A stretch of DNA of 64,000 nt from WTGU01 sp965242855 (lineage in GTDB: Bacteria > Pseudomonadota > Alphaproteobacteria > UBA828): the NCBI GenBank assembly GCA_965242855.1, contig OZ251509.1:2108001-2172000 (forward strand). The letters run 5' to 3'. The position numbers and the translations under genes are program-made. The notes below the pieces were generated by a model. The model saw only the letters and a list, made by a program, of their open reading frames with translations, was not told the DNA's origin and did no database searches. This document shows, in pieces, positions 1 through 10,875 of this stretch (position 1 is the first letter of the stretch; each line of letters starts with the position of its first letter).

Positions 1-7
1 CATGTCG

Positions 8-3000
8 GGTGCATCCCCGCGTGTGCGGGGGAAGCTTGCCCGTGTCGATCAGCGGATTGGAGGACCCCGGTGCATCCCCGCGTGTGCGGGGGAAGCCTCA
101 AGAATTACCGGCAAGCGCCTCCGGTGAGGGGTGCATCCCCGCGTGTGCGGGGGAAGCCACTCGTGCCTTTCGGCATCGGTCCAGATCGGCGGTGCATCCC
201 CGCGTGTGCGGGGGAAGCGCGCGAGGCCGGCATGTTCTATTTCGTGACCGAGGTGCATCCCCGCGTGTGCGGGGGAAGCCCTCAGCGCCTCGCGCTTCTC
301 GGCCTCGTAGGCGGTGCATCCCCGCGTGTGCGGGGGAAGCCGATCTCGGCGCGTGCCAGGTTGCGGAACCGGGGGTGCATCCCCGCGTGTGCGGGGGAAG
401 CCCCGGCCCGCTGCATCGTGATCAGCTGTTTGCGGGTGCATCCCCGCGTGTGCGGGGGAAGCAGGGGGCCCCGGAAACGGGGCCCCCCTTTTGTCGGTGC
501 ATCCCCGCGTGTGCGGGGGAAGCGAGAACCATTTCTCCGCCGTCTGCAATTGTGCCGGTGCATCCCCGCGTGTGCGGGGGAAGCTCCGAGCGGCCCGTCG
601 GGTTCTGGGCAACCATCGGTGCATCCCCGCGTGTGCGGGGGAAGCCTCGACGACGTCGCCGTGCGCTCATCCCACTCCGGTGCATCCCCGCGTGTGCGGG
701 GGAAGCGCGCGCGCGATGCGCGATACACTGCCGGGCGCAGGTGCATCCCCGCGTGTGCGGGGGAAGCGAGGCGGTGCCGCAGAGCATGGAGCGCGTCCGC
801 GGTGCATCCCCGCGTGTGCGGGGGAAGCACACGACGGACGGCAACGATGCGCTTGAACTCGGGTGCATCCCCGCGTGTGCGGGGGAAGCCGCAGGCGCAG
901 GCTCAGGTACGCGCTGCATCAAGGTGCATCCCCGCGTGTGCGGGGGAAGCGCCCCGGCGTCCAGTCTCATGCCTCGGTTGTGCGGTGCATCCCCGCGTGT
1001 GCGGGGGAAGCTGCTGTTGGATGCGCCCGGCCTGGACGCGCCGGGGTGCATCCCCGCGTGTGCGGGGGAAGCGTCGCCAGCCTCCAGGCGGATGCGGAGC
1101 CAGCGGGTGCATCCCCGCGTGTGCGGGGGAAGCGAGGCGGTGCCGCAGAGCATGGAGCGCGTCCGCGGTGCATCCCCGCGTGTGCGGGGGAAGCCATACC
1201 ACGATGCGCACGCCTGCGCGGGAGATGGGTGCATCCCCGCGTGTGCGGGGGAAGCGGCGCCGCGGCGATCGACGCTGCGGGCCACCAGGGTGCATCCCCG
1301 CGTGTGCGGGGGAAGCCGCGGCGGCGAACCCCGCCGCGAAACCGAGGAAGGTGCATCCCCGCGTGTGCGGGGGAAGCCAAGCGGCAGGAGCATTCCTCCG
1401 ATTCCGGGAAGGTGCATCCCCGCGTGTGCGGGGGAAGCCGTGGCACCGAGAGGTGGTCGGGGACGGTATCGGGTGCATCCCCGCGTGTGCGGGGGAAGCC
1501 TCACGCTGGAAAAGCGAGCGCCCGGCCGAACGGGTGCATCCCCGCGTGTGCGGGGGAAGCCGCGCGTTGCTCTTCCCGGTAGCGTGGGCTGCGGGTGCAT
1601 CCCCGCGTGTGCGGGGGAAGCGTGATCACCGCGTATAATCGTGTGTACAACCGGGGTGCATCCCCGCGTGTGCGGGGGAAGCGATGGTGATCGTGGTCAT
1701 GGCCCTTCCCTTCCCGGTGCATCCCCGCGTGTGCGGGGGAAGCTCTCTAGCAATCATGCATCCCCTGATGCTCTGAGGTGCATCCCCGCGTGTGCGGGGG
1801 AAGCTCGACCCACCCGCCGAGTCGGAGTGGAGGATCGGGTGCATCCCCGCGTGTGCGGGGGAAGCCGCCGCTGCTTGAGCGCGTTCTTCCGCAGCTGGGG
1901 TGCATCCCCGCGTGTGCGGGGGAAGCCGGTTCTTTTTGCCGCCCCAGTACCGTCGTGAGGGTGCATCCCCGCGTGTGCGGGGGAAGCGTTCCGCCCCGAA
2001 ATGTCGCTTGCGAGCAGACAGGTGCATCCCCGCGTGTGCGGGGGAAGCCCGAAATCGGTCTGCGAGGTCAGCCGGATCATGGGTGCATCCCCGCGTGTGC
2101 GGGGGAAGCCTCGCCGCGTGGCGCATGGTCCCCGCGACCGTGGGTGCATCCCCGCGTGTGCGGGGGAAGCATTGGGATTACGACGATCCTGAGGACAAGA
2201 TCAGGTGCATCCCCGCGTGTGCGGGGGAAGCGGATCTGCCAGTGAAGGAGGCCGGCTGATGCTGGGTGCATCCCCGCGTGTGCGGGGGAAGCTGATATCG
2301 ACCGTGCGCGTGCGGATCGTCTTCCGGTGCATCCCCGCGTGTGCGGGGGAAGCCGCCGGCCTTCCTCTCCTGCTTGAAGTCCTTCAGGTGCATCCCCGCG
2401 TGTGCGGGGGAAGCGGTGCCGCCCGAAGCGCGCGTGACGCAGATGCGGGTGCATCCCCGCGTGTGCGGGGGAAGCGAGGACCGGGCGAGGGCCTGGTCCA
2501 TCGATCCGGGTGCATCCCCGCGTGTGCGGGGGAAGCGATACAAGTCCCGCATGGAGACCCTGGCCGCAAGGTGCATCCCCGCGTGTGCGGGGGAAGCCTC
2601 GTCTTCTACGAGCCTCTCGACCCCGCAAACGGTGCATCCCCGCGTGTGCGGGGGAAGCGGTACAAGCGCATCAGGCGGGCCGGGGCAGGCGGGTGCATCC
2701 CCGCGTGTGCGGGGGAAGCGACGGTGAGTGGGACGCTGGCGAACACCACGAGGGTGCATCCCCGCGTGTGCGGGGGAAGCCGGCGGTGGCTCAGGGGCCG
2801 GGGCTTTCATCAGGTGCATCCCCGCGTGTGCGGGGGAAGCTGGTGCTGGGTAGCCGAGAACGCCGGCGAGAACGGTGCATCCCCGCGTGTGCGGGGGAAG
2901 CTCCCCCACCGTCTGGAGTGAGGGCTCGCCGACGGGTGCATCCCCGCGTGTGCGGGGGAAGCCTGCCCCGCGAAGTGATCGTCGGCCTTGAGCTCGGTGC

Positions 3001-6000
3001 ATCCCCGCGTGTGCGGGGGAAGCTTTCCGAGCATCACCTCGGCGCGGCGCACCTCGGGTGCATCCCCGCGTGTGCGGGGGAAGCCCGCGTACCTCTCGCG
3101 ATTATCGCTCTCTGTACGGTGCATCCCCGCGTGTGCGGGGGAAGCGTATTCTCGCGAACGAGCCTCCTCGGAATCATGGGTGCATCCCCGCGTGTGCGGG
3201 GGAAGCTCGCCTAGTGGTCCCGACCGTCTGTCGGGCTACGGTGCATCCCCGCGTGTGCGGGGGAAGCGACACGGTACAATTCTGGGCAGCCGCAAACTGG
3301 GGTGCATCCCCGCGTGTGCGGGGGAAGCAGGCGTCCCGTCTGCGTCGTGAGGCTGTCCGCCGGTGCATCCCCGCGTGTGCGGGGGAAGCTCCGTCTCGCG
3401 AATCTCCGCCGTGATATGGTTCGGTGCATCCCCGCGTGTGCGGGGGAAGCTCGAGGCTATCGCGATCGGCGCCCACGGCAGCGGGTGCATCCCCGCGTGT
3501 GCGGGGGAAGCCGTCTCGCGGTGGTAGGCTCCACATCCACGAGCGGTGCATCCCCGCGTGTGCGGGGGAAGCTCGACCCGCCTACGTGAGGAGTACGAAG
3601 ATGCGGGTGCATCCCCGCGTGTGCGGGGGAAGCTCTCGCCGGGCAGATAGTATCGGACGGCGATGGGGTGCATCCCCGCGTGTGCGGGGGAAGCGGTCCA
3701 GCGGCTCGTAGAACGCCAGCCTGTTCGGGTGCATCCCCGCGTGTGCGGGGGAAGCTGGATTCACGAGCGGCGCATAGGGAATTCGGAAGGTGCATCCCCG
3801 CGTGTGCGGGGGAAGCGATGTGTTGGCGTTTGCGGCGCGCTCCTCCGCAGGTGCATCCCCGCGTGTGCGGGGGAAGCTCGCCATCCTCCAGGGAGTCGCC
3901 GGCGACCCAGGGTGCATCCCCGCGTGTGCGGGGGAAGCAACTTCACGCTGGCCAGCACGGATCGCGGCGAGGGTGCATCCCCGCGTGTGCGGGGGAAGCC
4001 ATCGACGCCTACCGTGGTGACGAGGGTGTTCGGGTGCATCCCCGCGTGTGCGGGGGAAGCTTGTGAGCACCGATGCTAAACCTAAACGCGCAAGGTGCAT
4101 CCCCGCGTGTGCGGGGGAAGCACGTCGACCGGGGATGCGACGACCGCCGTGAACGGTGCATCCCCGCGTGTGCGGGGGAAGCGCCTGGATGGCAGAAAGA
4201 TGGGCAGTGCCGAGGGGTGCATCCCCGCGTGTGCGGGGGAAGCAGCTGATCGACATCCCCGTCGACGACCAGCTCAGGTGCATCCCCGCGTGTGCGGGGG
4301 AAGCGCCGTCTCCGTGACGAACCGGACCCTTGCAGCGGGTGCATCCCCGCGTGTGCGGGGGAAGCGCGGCGTCTCCGGCCCTCACCACCGCCAGCCCGGG
4401 TGCATCCCCGCGTGTGCGGGGGAAGCTCGACCTCGGACACGTCGACGAGTGGCAGGAACGGTGCATCCCCGCGTGTGCGGGGGAAGCTCATGCGGGCACG
4501 TCGCAACCGGACAGGGCTGGGGTGCATCCCCGCGTGTGCGGGGGAAGCGGGGACAGCTCGACGACCTTCAACCTGCCGGACGGTGCATCCCCGCGTGTGC
4601 GGGGGAAGCGTCATCGCGACCCCTGCCACCTTGGGTAGCGCGGGTGCATCCCCGCGTGTGCGGGGGAAGCCCGGGTTGCCGTCTTCGCCCGCGGGCGGCT
4701 CGGGGTGCATCCCCGCGTGTGCGGGGGAAGCGAAGGACGGGCACAACCGTCACGTCGACTTCCAGGTGCATCCCCGCGTGTGCGGGGGAAGCCTGGCGGC
4801 GCTCCGCAGCTACGCACTGAAGTACGGTGCATCCCCGCGTGTGCGGGGGAAGCACGTCGTCGGCCTGGGCGGCGACGTCGACCGCGGGTGCATCCCCGCG
4901 TGTGCGGGGGAAGCGGAGAGCCGATTGCCGTCATGGGCCGCGTGCAAGGTGCATCCCCGCGTGTGCGGGGGAAGCGCCAGCATCACCCGGCAGGCAGGCG
5001 TCATCTACGGTGCATCCCCGCGTGTGCGGGGGAAGCCCCGGAGAGCGCGGGAAGCCGAAGAAGGCGAAGGGTGCATCCCCGCGTGTGCGGGGGAAGCTCC
5101 GCCACGATCAGGATGCGCCGTCCATCTGACGGTGCATCCCCGCGTGTGCGGGGGAAGCCGAATAGCCCGGCGCTGGTTGGACCCCTCGACAGGTGCATCC
5201 CCGCGTGTGCGGGGGAAGCCGGCGACGGGTAGCGCCGGTGGCCTCCCTCACCGGTGCATCCCCGCGTGTGCGGGGGAAGCTCCTCCACGCCGCCGAGAGC
5301 TTCTCCGAACTCGGGTGCATCCCCGCGTGTGCGGGGGAAGCCAACACGGCCCACAACAGGCACTAACTGTGTAGGGTGCATCCCCGCGTGTGCGGGGGAA
5401 GCCGCGCCAGCGACGGCGTGAATGCCGTGTTGGCGGGTGCATCCCCGCGTGTGCGGGGGAAGCCGCCGCAAGCTGGTGCAACGCGCGCATGAGACCGGTG
5501 CATCCCCGCGTGTGCGGGGGAAGCCCGGCGCGCACCTCCATGGCGTCGCCCAGCTCCGGTGCATCCCCGCGTGTGCGGGGGAAGCTGCGGGGAAGCGGGC
5601 GACCCTCACCATCCGAGCGGTGCATCCCCGCGTGTGCGGGGGAAGCCTTCCGCTTGTAGACGTTCACCTCGTCCATGAGGGTGCATCCCCGCGTGTGCGG
5701 GGGAAGCGGCGTGATCGGCATGACCGTTCTCGTCCTCGAAGGTGCATCCCCGCGTGTGCGGGGGAAGCCGCGCGGCAACCGAAAGGAACTCGTCGGTTGG
5801 CGGTGCATCCCCGCGTGTGCGGGGGAAGCCTCTGCGAGCGTTTTCAGGCAGCCGGCTACAACGGTGCATCCCCGCGTGTGCGGGGGAAGCCTCCCCCTGG
5901 CGCGGGCCCTTTACAAAGACGTGGGTGCATCCCCGCGTGTGCGGGGGAAGCTACGGCCCCCGGAAGGCCGAATTCCGAGATGCCGGTGCATCCCCGCGTG

Positions 6001-9000
6001 TGCGGGGGAAGCGGGGGTGCGGACCTTCTTGCGCCGCTCTGCCAGGGTGCATCCCCGCGTGTGCGGGGGAAGCGTCTCGGAAAAGAGGAACTCGCGAAGG
6101 GTGAAGGGTGCATCCCCGCGTGTGCGGGGGAAGCCGCTTGAGGCCGCCCCCGACACGGCGCATCGTGGGTGCATCCCCGCGTGTGCGGGGGAAGCGAGCC
6201 CACGTCGGCGTCCGGCGCCAGCGTGATAGGTGCATCCCCGCGTGTGCGGGGGAAGCCGTGGATGATTCCACGGCGCGTTCCCCACGTGAGGTGCATCCCC
6301 GCGTGTGCGGGGGAAGCTTGAGCAGCACCGGCATCACGGGATCGGCCAGGGGTGCATCCCCGCGTGTGCGGGGGAAGCGCCCTCAAGAGCGCCTGGATTG
6401 CGCCCACATCGGGTGCATCCCCGCGTGTGCGGGGGAAGCGCGTGCGCGTCGCAGTAGCCATGCGCCCGCACCGGTGCATCCCCGCGTGTGCGGGGGAAGC
6501 CCGGGAAGGTGTTCCGCCTTTCCGACAGGCAGAGGTGCATCCCCGCGTGTGCGGGGGAAGCGACGGAAGGCCGGGCCGGGGCGTGGAAAACAAGGGTGCA
6601 TCCCCGCGTGTGCGGGGGAAGCGACAGGCACGTCGCCGACGACCCGATCGGCGAGGGTGCATCCCCGCGTGTGCGGGGGAAGCCAGGCGGGCAGTCTCGG
6701 TCATGTCCGTCATGTCGGTGCATCCCCGCGTGTGCGGGGGAAGCCGACGGTCGGGTGGCACTCACGCCGTGTTCGCCGGTGCATCCCCGCGTGTGCGGGG
6801 GAAGCTCCGCCAGTCTGCGAACGATCGCCCCGGCCTCAGGTGCATCCCCGCGTGTGCGGGGGAAGCACCGCCTCCCAAGTCTCACTCCCAATCGTGAGAG
6901 GTGCATCCCCGCGTGTGCGGGGGAAGCGAGCCTTCGCAGCGGTCGGTATCGGCCTCGGCAGGTGCATCCCCGCGTGTGCGGGGGAAGCGTGAAGACGCGC
7001 ATCACACCGGAGGACGCGCAGGGTGCATCCCCGCGTGTGCGGGGGAAGCCCATGGCTTCGGACGCACGAGCGGTCACACAGCGGTGCATCCCCGCGTGTG
7101 CGGGGGAAGCCCGGTTTGACCGGAGCCGGGAACGTCGCCCTCAGGTGCATCCCCGCGTGTGCGGGGGAAGCGACGGCGCTCGACCTTTGATTTGACGGCC
7201 TCCAGGTGCATCCCCGCGTGTGCGGGGGAAGCCGAGGCGCGCGGCGTGGACGGAACCGTACCCAAGGTGCATCCCCGCGTGTGCGGGGGAAGCCAGAGCG
7301 GCCAGCATCGCCGCGATGACCAGCACGGTGCATCCCCGCGTGTGCGGGGGAAGCCAGAAGGTGCGCATCTCCATCAGGTCCACGCCGGGTGCATCCCCGC
7401 GTGTGCGGGGGAAGCTTCATTCGCTACCGGCCGGAGCTTCTGCACCAGGGTGCATCCCCGCGTGTGCGGGGGAAGCCGCTCCTTCAGGCGCTCCCGATAT
7501 TCGGGGTCGGGTGCATCCCCGCGTGTGCGGGGGAAGCTGCCTGCGGTCCGGGTAAGACCAGGAGTAGTCGGGTGCATCCCCGCGTGTGCGGGGGAAGCTG
7601 GGGCGCCGGAATCGAGCAGCAGACGATTGCAGGTGCATCCCCGCGTGTGCGGGGGAAGCTGTTTGGCATCGGCGGCGGCAGTGGTGGCAACAGGTGCATC
7701 CCCGCGTGTGCGGGGGAAGCCGGGGGGGTCGGCTGCATATCCACGAGCTTCACGGTGCATCCCCGCGTGTGCGGGGGAAGCGGAGGGTTCGCGCTCGTAT
7801 CGCATCACGCTCGGGGTGCATCCCCGCGTGTGCGGGGGAAGCCGTGCGAGATTGCCTGTACCCCGCGAACCTCCGGGTGCATCCCCGCGTGTGCGGGGGA
7901 AGCTACGCCACGCACGCCGCGCCGCCGCCGTCCCTGGGTGCATCCCCGCGTGTGCGGGGGAAGCCTGGGCGGCGCGCCATTCGGGTGTCTTCAGGCGGGT
8001 GCATCCCCGCGTGTGCGGGGGAAGCGATCACCTTGCCGCGCTTCTCCACTTCCGACGCGGTGCATCCCCGCGTGTGCGGGGGAAGCCGTTCAAACTTCGC
8101 CATCGATCAACGCCTTCCAGGTGCATCCCCGCGTGTGCGGGGGAAGCTGGCTCGGCGCGAACGGGCGCGCGTATAGGGTGGGTGCATCCCCGCGTGTGCG
8201 GGGGAAGCTGGCCGACGACGCCTAGGCCGTGTTGAAACAAGGGTGCATCCCCGCGTGTGCGGGGGAAGCTCCCGCGCGGCCCTTGTCGCACGATTTCCCT
8301 AAGGTGCATCCCCGCGTGTGCGGGGGAAGCGGTGCTGCCCGCCCGCGTCCCGGTTGCGAACCAGGTGCATCCCCGCGTGTGCGGGGGAAGCGCCGGCGCG
8401 GCGGCATTCTGCCCCGCGCCGAAAGGTGCATCCCCGCGTGTGCGGGGGAAGCGCCATCCGCAAGGAAGTGACGCAGCTTGATGCGGGTGCATCCCCGCGT
8501 GTGCGGGGGAAGCTCGTTACGGCGGCGGGTTTCCGCGCGGGTCCGGGGTGCATCCCCGCGTGTGCGGGGGAAGCCTCCAGCCTTTCGGCGGCGGCGAGGT
8601 TGTCGAAGGTGCATCCCCGCGTGTGCGGGGGAAGCAGGGCGCCGGCGCGGGCGCTCCGCTCATAGGCGGGTGCATCCCCGCGTGTGCGGGGGAAGCTCCC
8701 CGCGCTTGTCCCCCGCCTCCCACAGCAGGGGTGCATCCCCGCGTGTGCGGGGGAAGCGGGCGGACGCTTTTGCCCCTTAGGCTCCCTCCAGGTGCATCCC
8801 CGCGTGTGCGGGGGAAGCTCGGCGCTGTGGCTGGCGCGCCAACGCATCCCGGGTGCATCCCCGCGTGTGCGGGGGAAGCGCGCAGCCGTAGCAGAGATCG
8901 CCGGCGGCGATGGGTGCATCCCCGCGTGTGCGGGGGAAGCGTTCTCGCGCGGCTGCCCACTGCGTCTCCGTAGGGTGCATCCCCGCGTGTGCGGGGGAAG

Positions 9001-9611
9001 CCTCCCGCACCTCGTATCCCTGGAGCGCATGGCGGGTGCATCCCCGCGTGTGCGGGGGAAGCGGAATCCGCGGCAAGGCAAACCATCCCGGCTACGGTGC
9101 ATCCCCGCGTGTGCGGGGGAAGCCGGCGGCGACCAGCGTCCCGTAAGTCTGTGCCGGGTGCATCCCCGCGTGTGCGGGGGAAGCGCTACTTGCTGGATGT
9201 GCGGGCGGTCAATTCGGGGTGCATCCCCGCGTGTGCGGGGGAAGCGGGCGCTGGCAATATCCCGCGCATCCTCAAGGGGGTGCATCCCCGCGTGTGCGGG
9301 GGAAGCTTTTACCACCCGGTCCCTGACCATTCGGCGGGGGGTGCATCCCCGCGTGTGCGGGGGAAGCGGTTCGGGTCGGCGGCGACGGCGGCGCGGGCGC
9401 GGTGCATCCCCGCGTGTGCGGGGGAAGCGCAGATCGCCTTTTCTGATGACGGAGGTGCGAGGGTGCATCCCCGCGTGTGCGGGGGAAGCTGGTGCTGGAC
9501 GGCCGAGGCGGCCGGGGAGAACGGTGCATCCCCGCGTGTGCGGGGGAAGCGTCAGGCTCGAACACCCTCACCTGCTCGGGCGCGGTGCATCCCCGCGTGT
9601 GCGGGGGAAGC
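8..9611 (-). CRISPR. Type I-E CRISPR array, at least 158 repeats, truncated at left edge
   Basis: A 28-base repeat (plus strand begins GGTGCATCCCC, ends GGGGGAAGC) recurs every 61 bases from 8-35 to 9584-9611, giving 158 repeats and 157 spacers. Spacers are 33 bases, except one of 32 bases (2782-2813). Every repeat I read is identical, with no degenerate terminal repeat at the left, so the array very probably continues past base 1. On the minus strand the repeat ends GGGGATGCACC, the usual polarity of type I-E repeats. The cas operon and an AT-rich leader lie to the right on the same strand. Transcription therefore runs right to left, and the youngest spacers are near 9.55 kb. The inner GC-rich inverted repeat would form the Cas6e stem-loop. 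Confidence 0.98.
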
Positions 9612-9664
9612 CCTGGGACGTAACTCCCTAATCCCGCTGAATATTCACTTCTATATTCACGATG
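9612..9664 (-). promoter_or_regulatory. CRISPR leader
   Basis: These 53 bases between the cas2 stop and the first repeat are markedly AT-richer than their surroundings. They carry a direct repeat of ATATTCAC (9641-9648 and 9653-9660; GTGAATAT in the transcribed direction, one helical turn apart). Position and composition fit the leader that drives pre-crRNA transcription and directs new spacer insertion. It is short for a leader, so functional parts may extend into the 3' end of cas2. No convincing -35/-10 pair was identified. Confidence 0.7.
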
Positions 9665-9985
9665 TCAAGGAGCATGGCGACGATCATCGCGCAATAGCCG
9701 CCTCACGATATACAAGCTGTCGTGCTCCACCAAGTCCTTCGGCGGTTCACCAAGCATCAGAACGCCTTGCCGCGGTGCGGTGCCCGGAGTGGACCAGGTC
9801 ATGACGACCGAACCCTGACGATATGCAGCCCACCAGTCGTCGAGCACGCTCCAAACTCGCTCGCGCACGCCAGCAGACATGTCGGGCTGGGTGTAAACCC
9901 CAGGCGCGATCTCCAGCATGCAGCTGGATAGGAAACCGCGAAAGCGGGAAGGAACGTCACGGGTCACCACCACGCACATCGGCAT
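9665..9985 (-). CDS. cas2: Cas2, type I-E adaptation protein
   Basis: This 106-residue protein forms the central dimer of the Cas1-Cas2 integrase that inserts new spacers at the leader end. It begins MPMCVVVTRDVPSRFRGFL and carries the type I-E Cas2 pattern of a short beta strand followed by an arginine-rich helix, then a VYTQPDMSAGVRERVW segment. It is about ten residues longer than the E. coli form. It is the last gene of the cas operon, overlaps the 3' end of cas1 by 29 bases, and stops 53 bases before the array, the canonical I-E arrangement. Confidence 0.95.
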   Translation of the reverse strand: MPMCVVVTRDVPSRFRGFLSSCMLEIAPGVYTQPDMSAGVRERVWSVLDDWWAAYRQGSVVMTWSTPGTAPRQGVLMLGEPPKDLVEHDSLYIVRRLLRDDRRHAP

Positions 9986-10841
9986 CGAACAACTCCTTCA
10001 CGCGACCAATCATCGCCGGGATCAGCTTCTTTCGGCGAAACTCCGTTCCGGCCAGTCGGCGGACATGCCGCTCCAGAGACACGGTCGGCTCGCGCTCGCA
10101 GGCCCGCGTAGCACCGAAGGCGACCGGGAGAGTTACCTCACCCCTGTACAGGTCCGCGATATCCAGAACGAAAGCGATGCCGGACGCTTCATGAATAAAA
10201 CCGAGTTGCGGCAGGGCTCCGACGCCCGTCACGGCGACGGAAGCGGCTGCCTCCACCGCCGTGGCGGCATGGTTGATGGCTTGATTCGGCAGATCGGCCG
10301 CCTCTGGATCGGCACGATCATACCTCCGTCCCTTCCAGACGATACCGTACTGTTCGGCGATCGTACGATAGAGCGTCTTCATTCGAGCTCCCTCGATGCC
10401 GCGTAACACGTCGAGGTCGCGGTGGGGCAGGATACGACCCAACCGCCAAGCGTAGAGGCGCCGAGTGATGCCAAGGCGGCTCACTTCGTCGGCCCAGAGC
10501 TGCGCCTGACGGCGGGCGACGGAGGAGTCGTCCGGGCCGAAGGGCGGGGCGGTGTAAGCCCTCACCCCGTCGTCGCCCACCGCCATCAAGCAGGTTCCGT
10601 GTCGTGCGCAAAGCCGCAGCGCGTCGTGGCTTACAGTGCTGCCGGGGCCGAGCAGCAATATCGAGACCATCTGAAAGGGGATGGCGTAATCGCCCGCCTC
10701 GAGGTCGCCGCCCCCGACCGTCTGAAAGCGCAAGGTGCCATCCTCTACGGAAAGATGCCCGCGCGAGAGCCAGAGCAGGCCATGGCGGTCGGCGTGCGGG
10801 ATGCGCGCGGTTTCGATACCCAGACGACCCGCGAGTACCAC
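9957..10841 (-). CDS. cas1: Cas1 integrase, type I-E
   Basis: This 294-residue protein is the catalytic subunit of the Cas1-Cas2 spacer integrase. Residues matching the metal-binding triad are visible: E150 in RGIEGARMKTLY, H217 in GFIHEAS and D227/D230 in FVLDIADLYR. The VSHDALRLCARHGT segment (about 70-83) is also characteristic. Its length is close to the 305 residues of E. coli Cas1. It lies 34 bases after cas6e and overlaps cas2, so adaptation genes are translated together at the end of the operon. All key residues are present, so it looks functional. Confidence 0.96.
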   Translation of the reverse strand: MVLAGRLGIETARIPHADRHGLLWLSRGHLSVEDGTLRFQTVGGGDLEAGDYAIPFQMVSILLLGPGSTVSHDALRLCARHGTCLMAVGDDGVRAYTAPPFGPDDSSVARRQAQLWADEVSRLGITRRLYAWRLGRILPHRDLDVLRGIEGARMKTLYRTIAEQYGIVWKGRRYDRADPEAADLPNQAINHAATAVEAAASVAVTGVGALPQLGFIHEASGIAFVLDIADLYRGEVTLPVAFGATRACEREPTVSLERHVRRLAGTEFRRKKLIPAMIGRVKELFDADVRGGDP

Positions 10842-10875
10842 GACCGTTCCGCCCCTCGTTACGTTCGGGCGATGC

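Noticed and set aside
5586..5618. Spacer beginning TGCGGGGAAGC, similar to the repeat end, as a partial repeat
   Set aside because: Spacer length and spacing are normal and the similarity is only about ten GC-rich bases; chance is sufficient.
9..9600. Long open frames across the first 9.6 kb in several frames on both strands, giving proteins full of HPRVCGGS, ASPRVRGK and CIPACAGEA units
   Set aside because: They are read-through of the CRISPR repeat, which has no stop codon in most frames; the 61-base period rotates the frame and yields the three recurring peptides.
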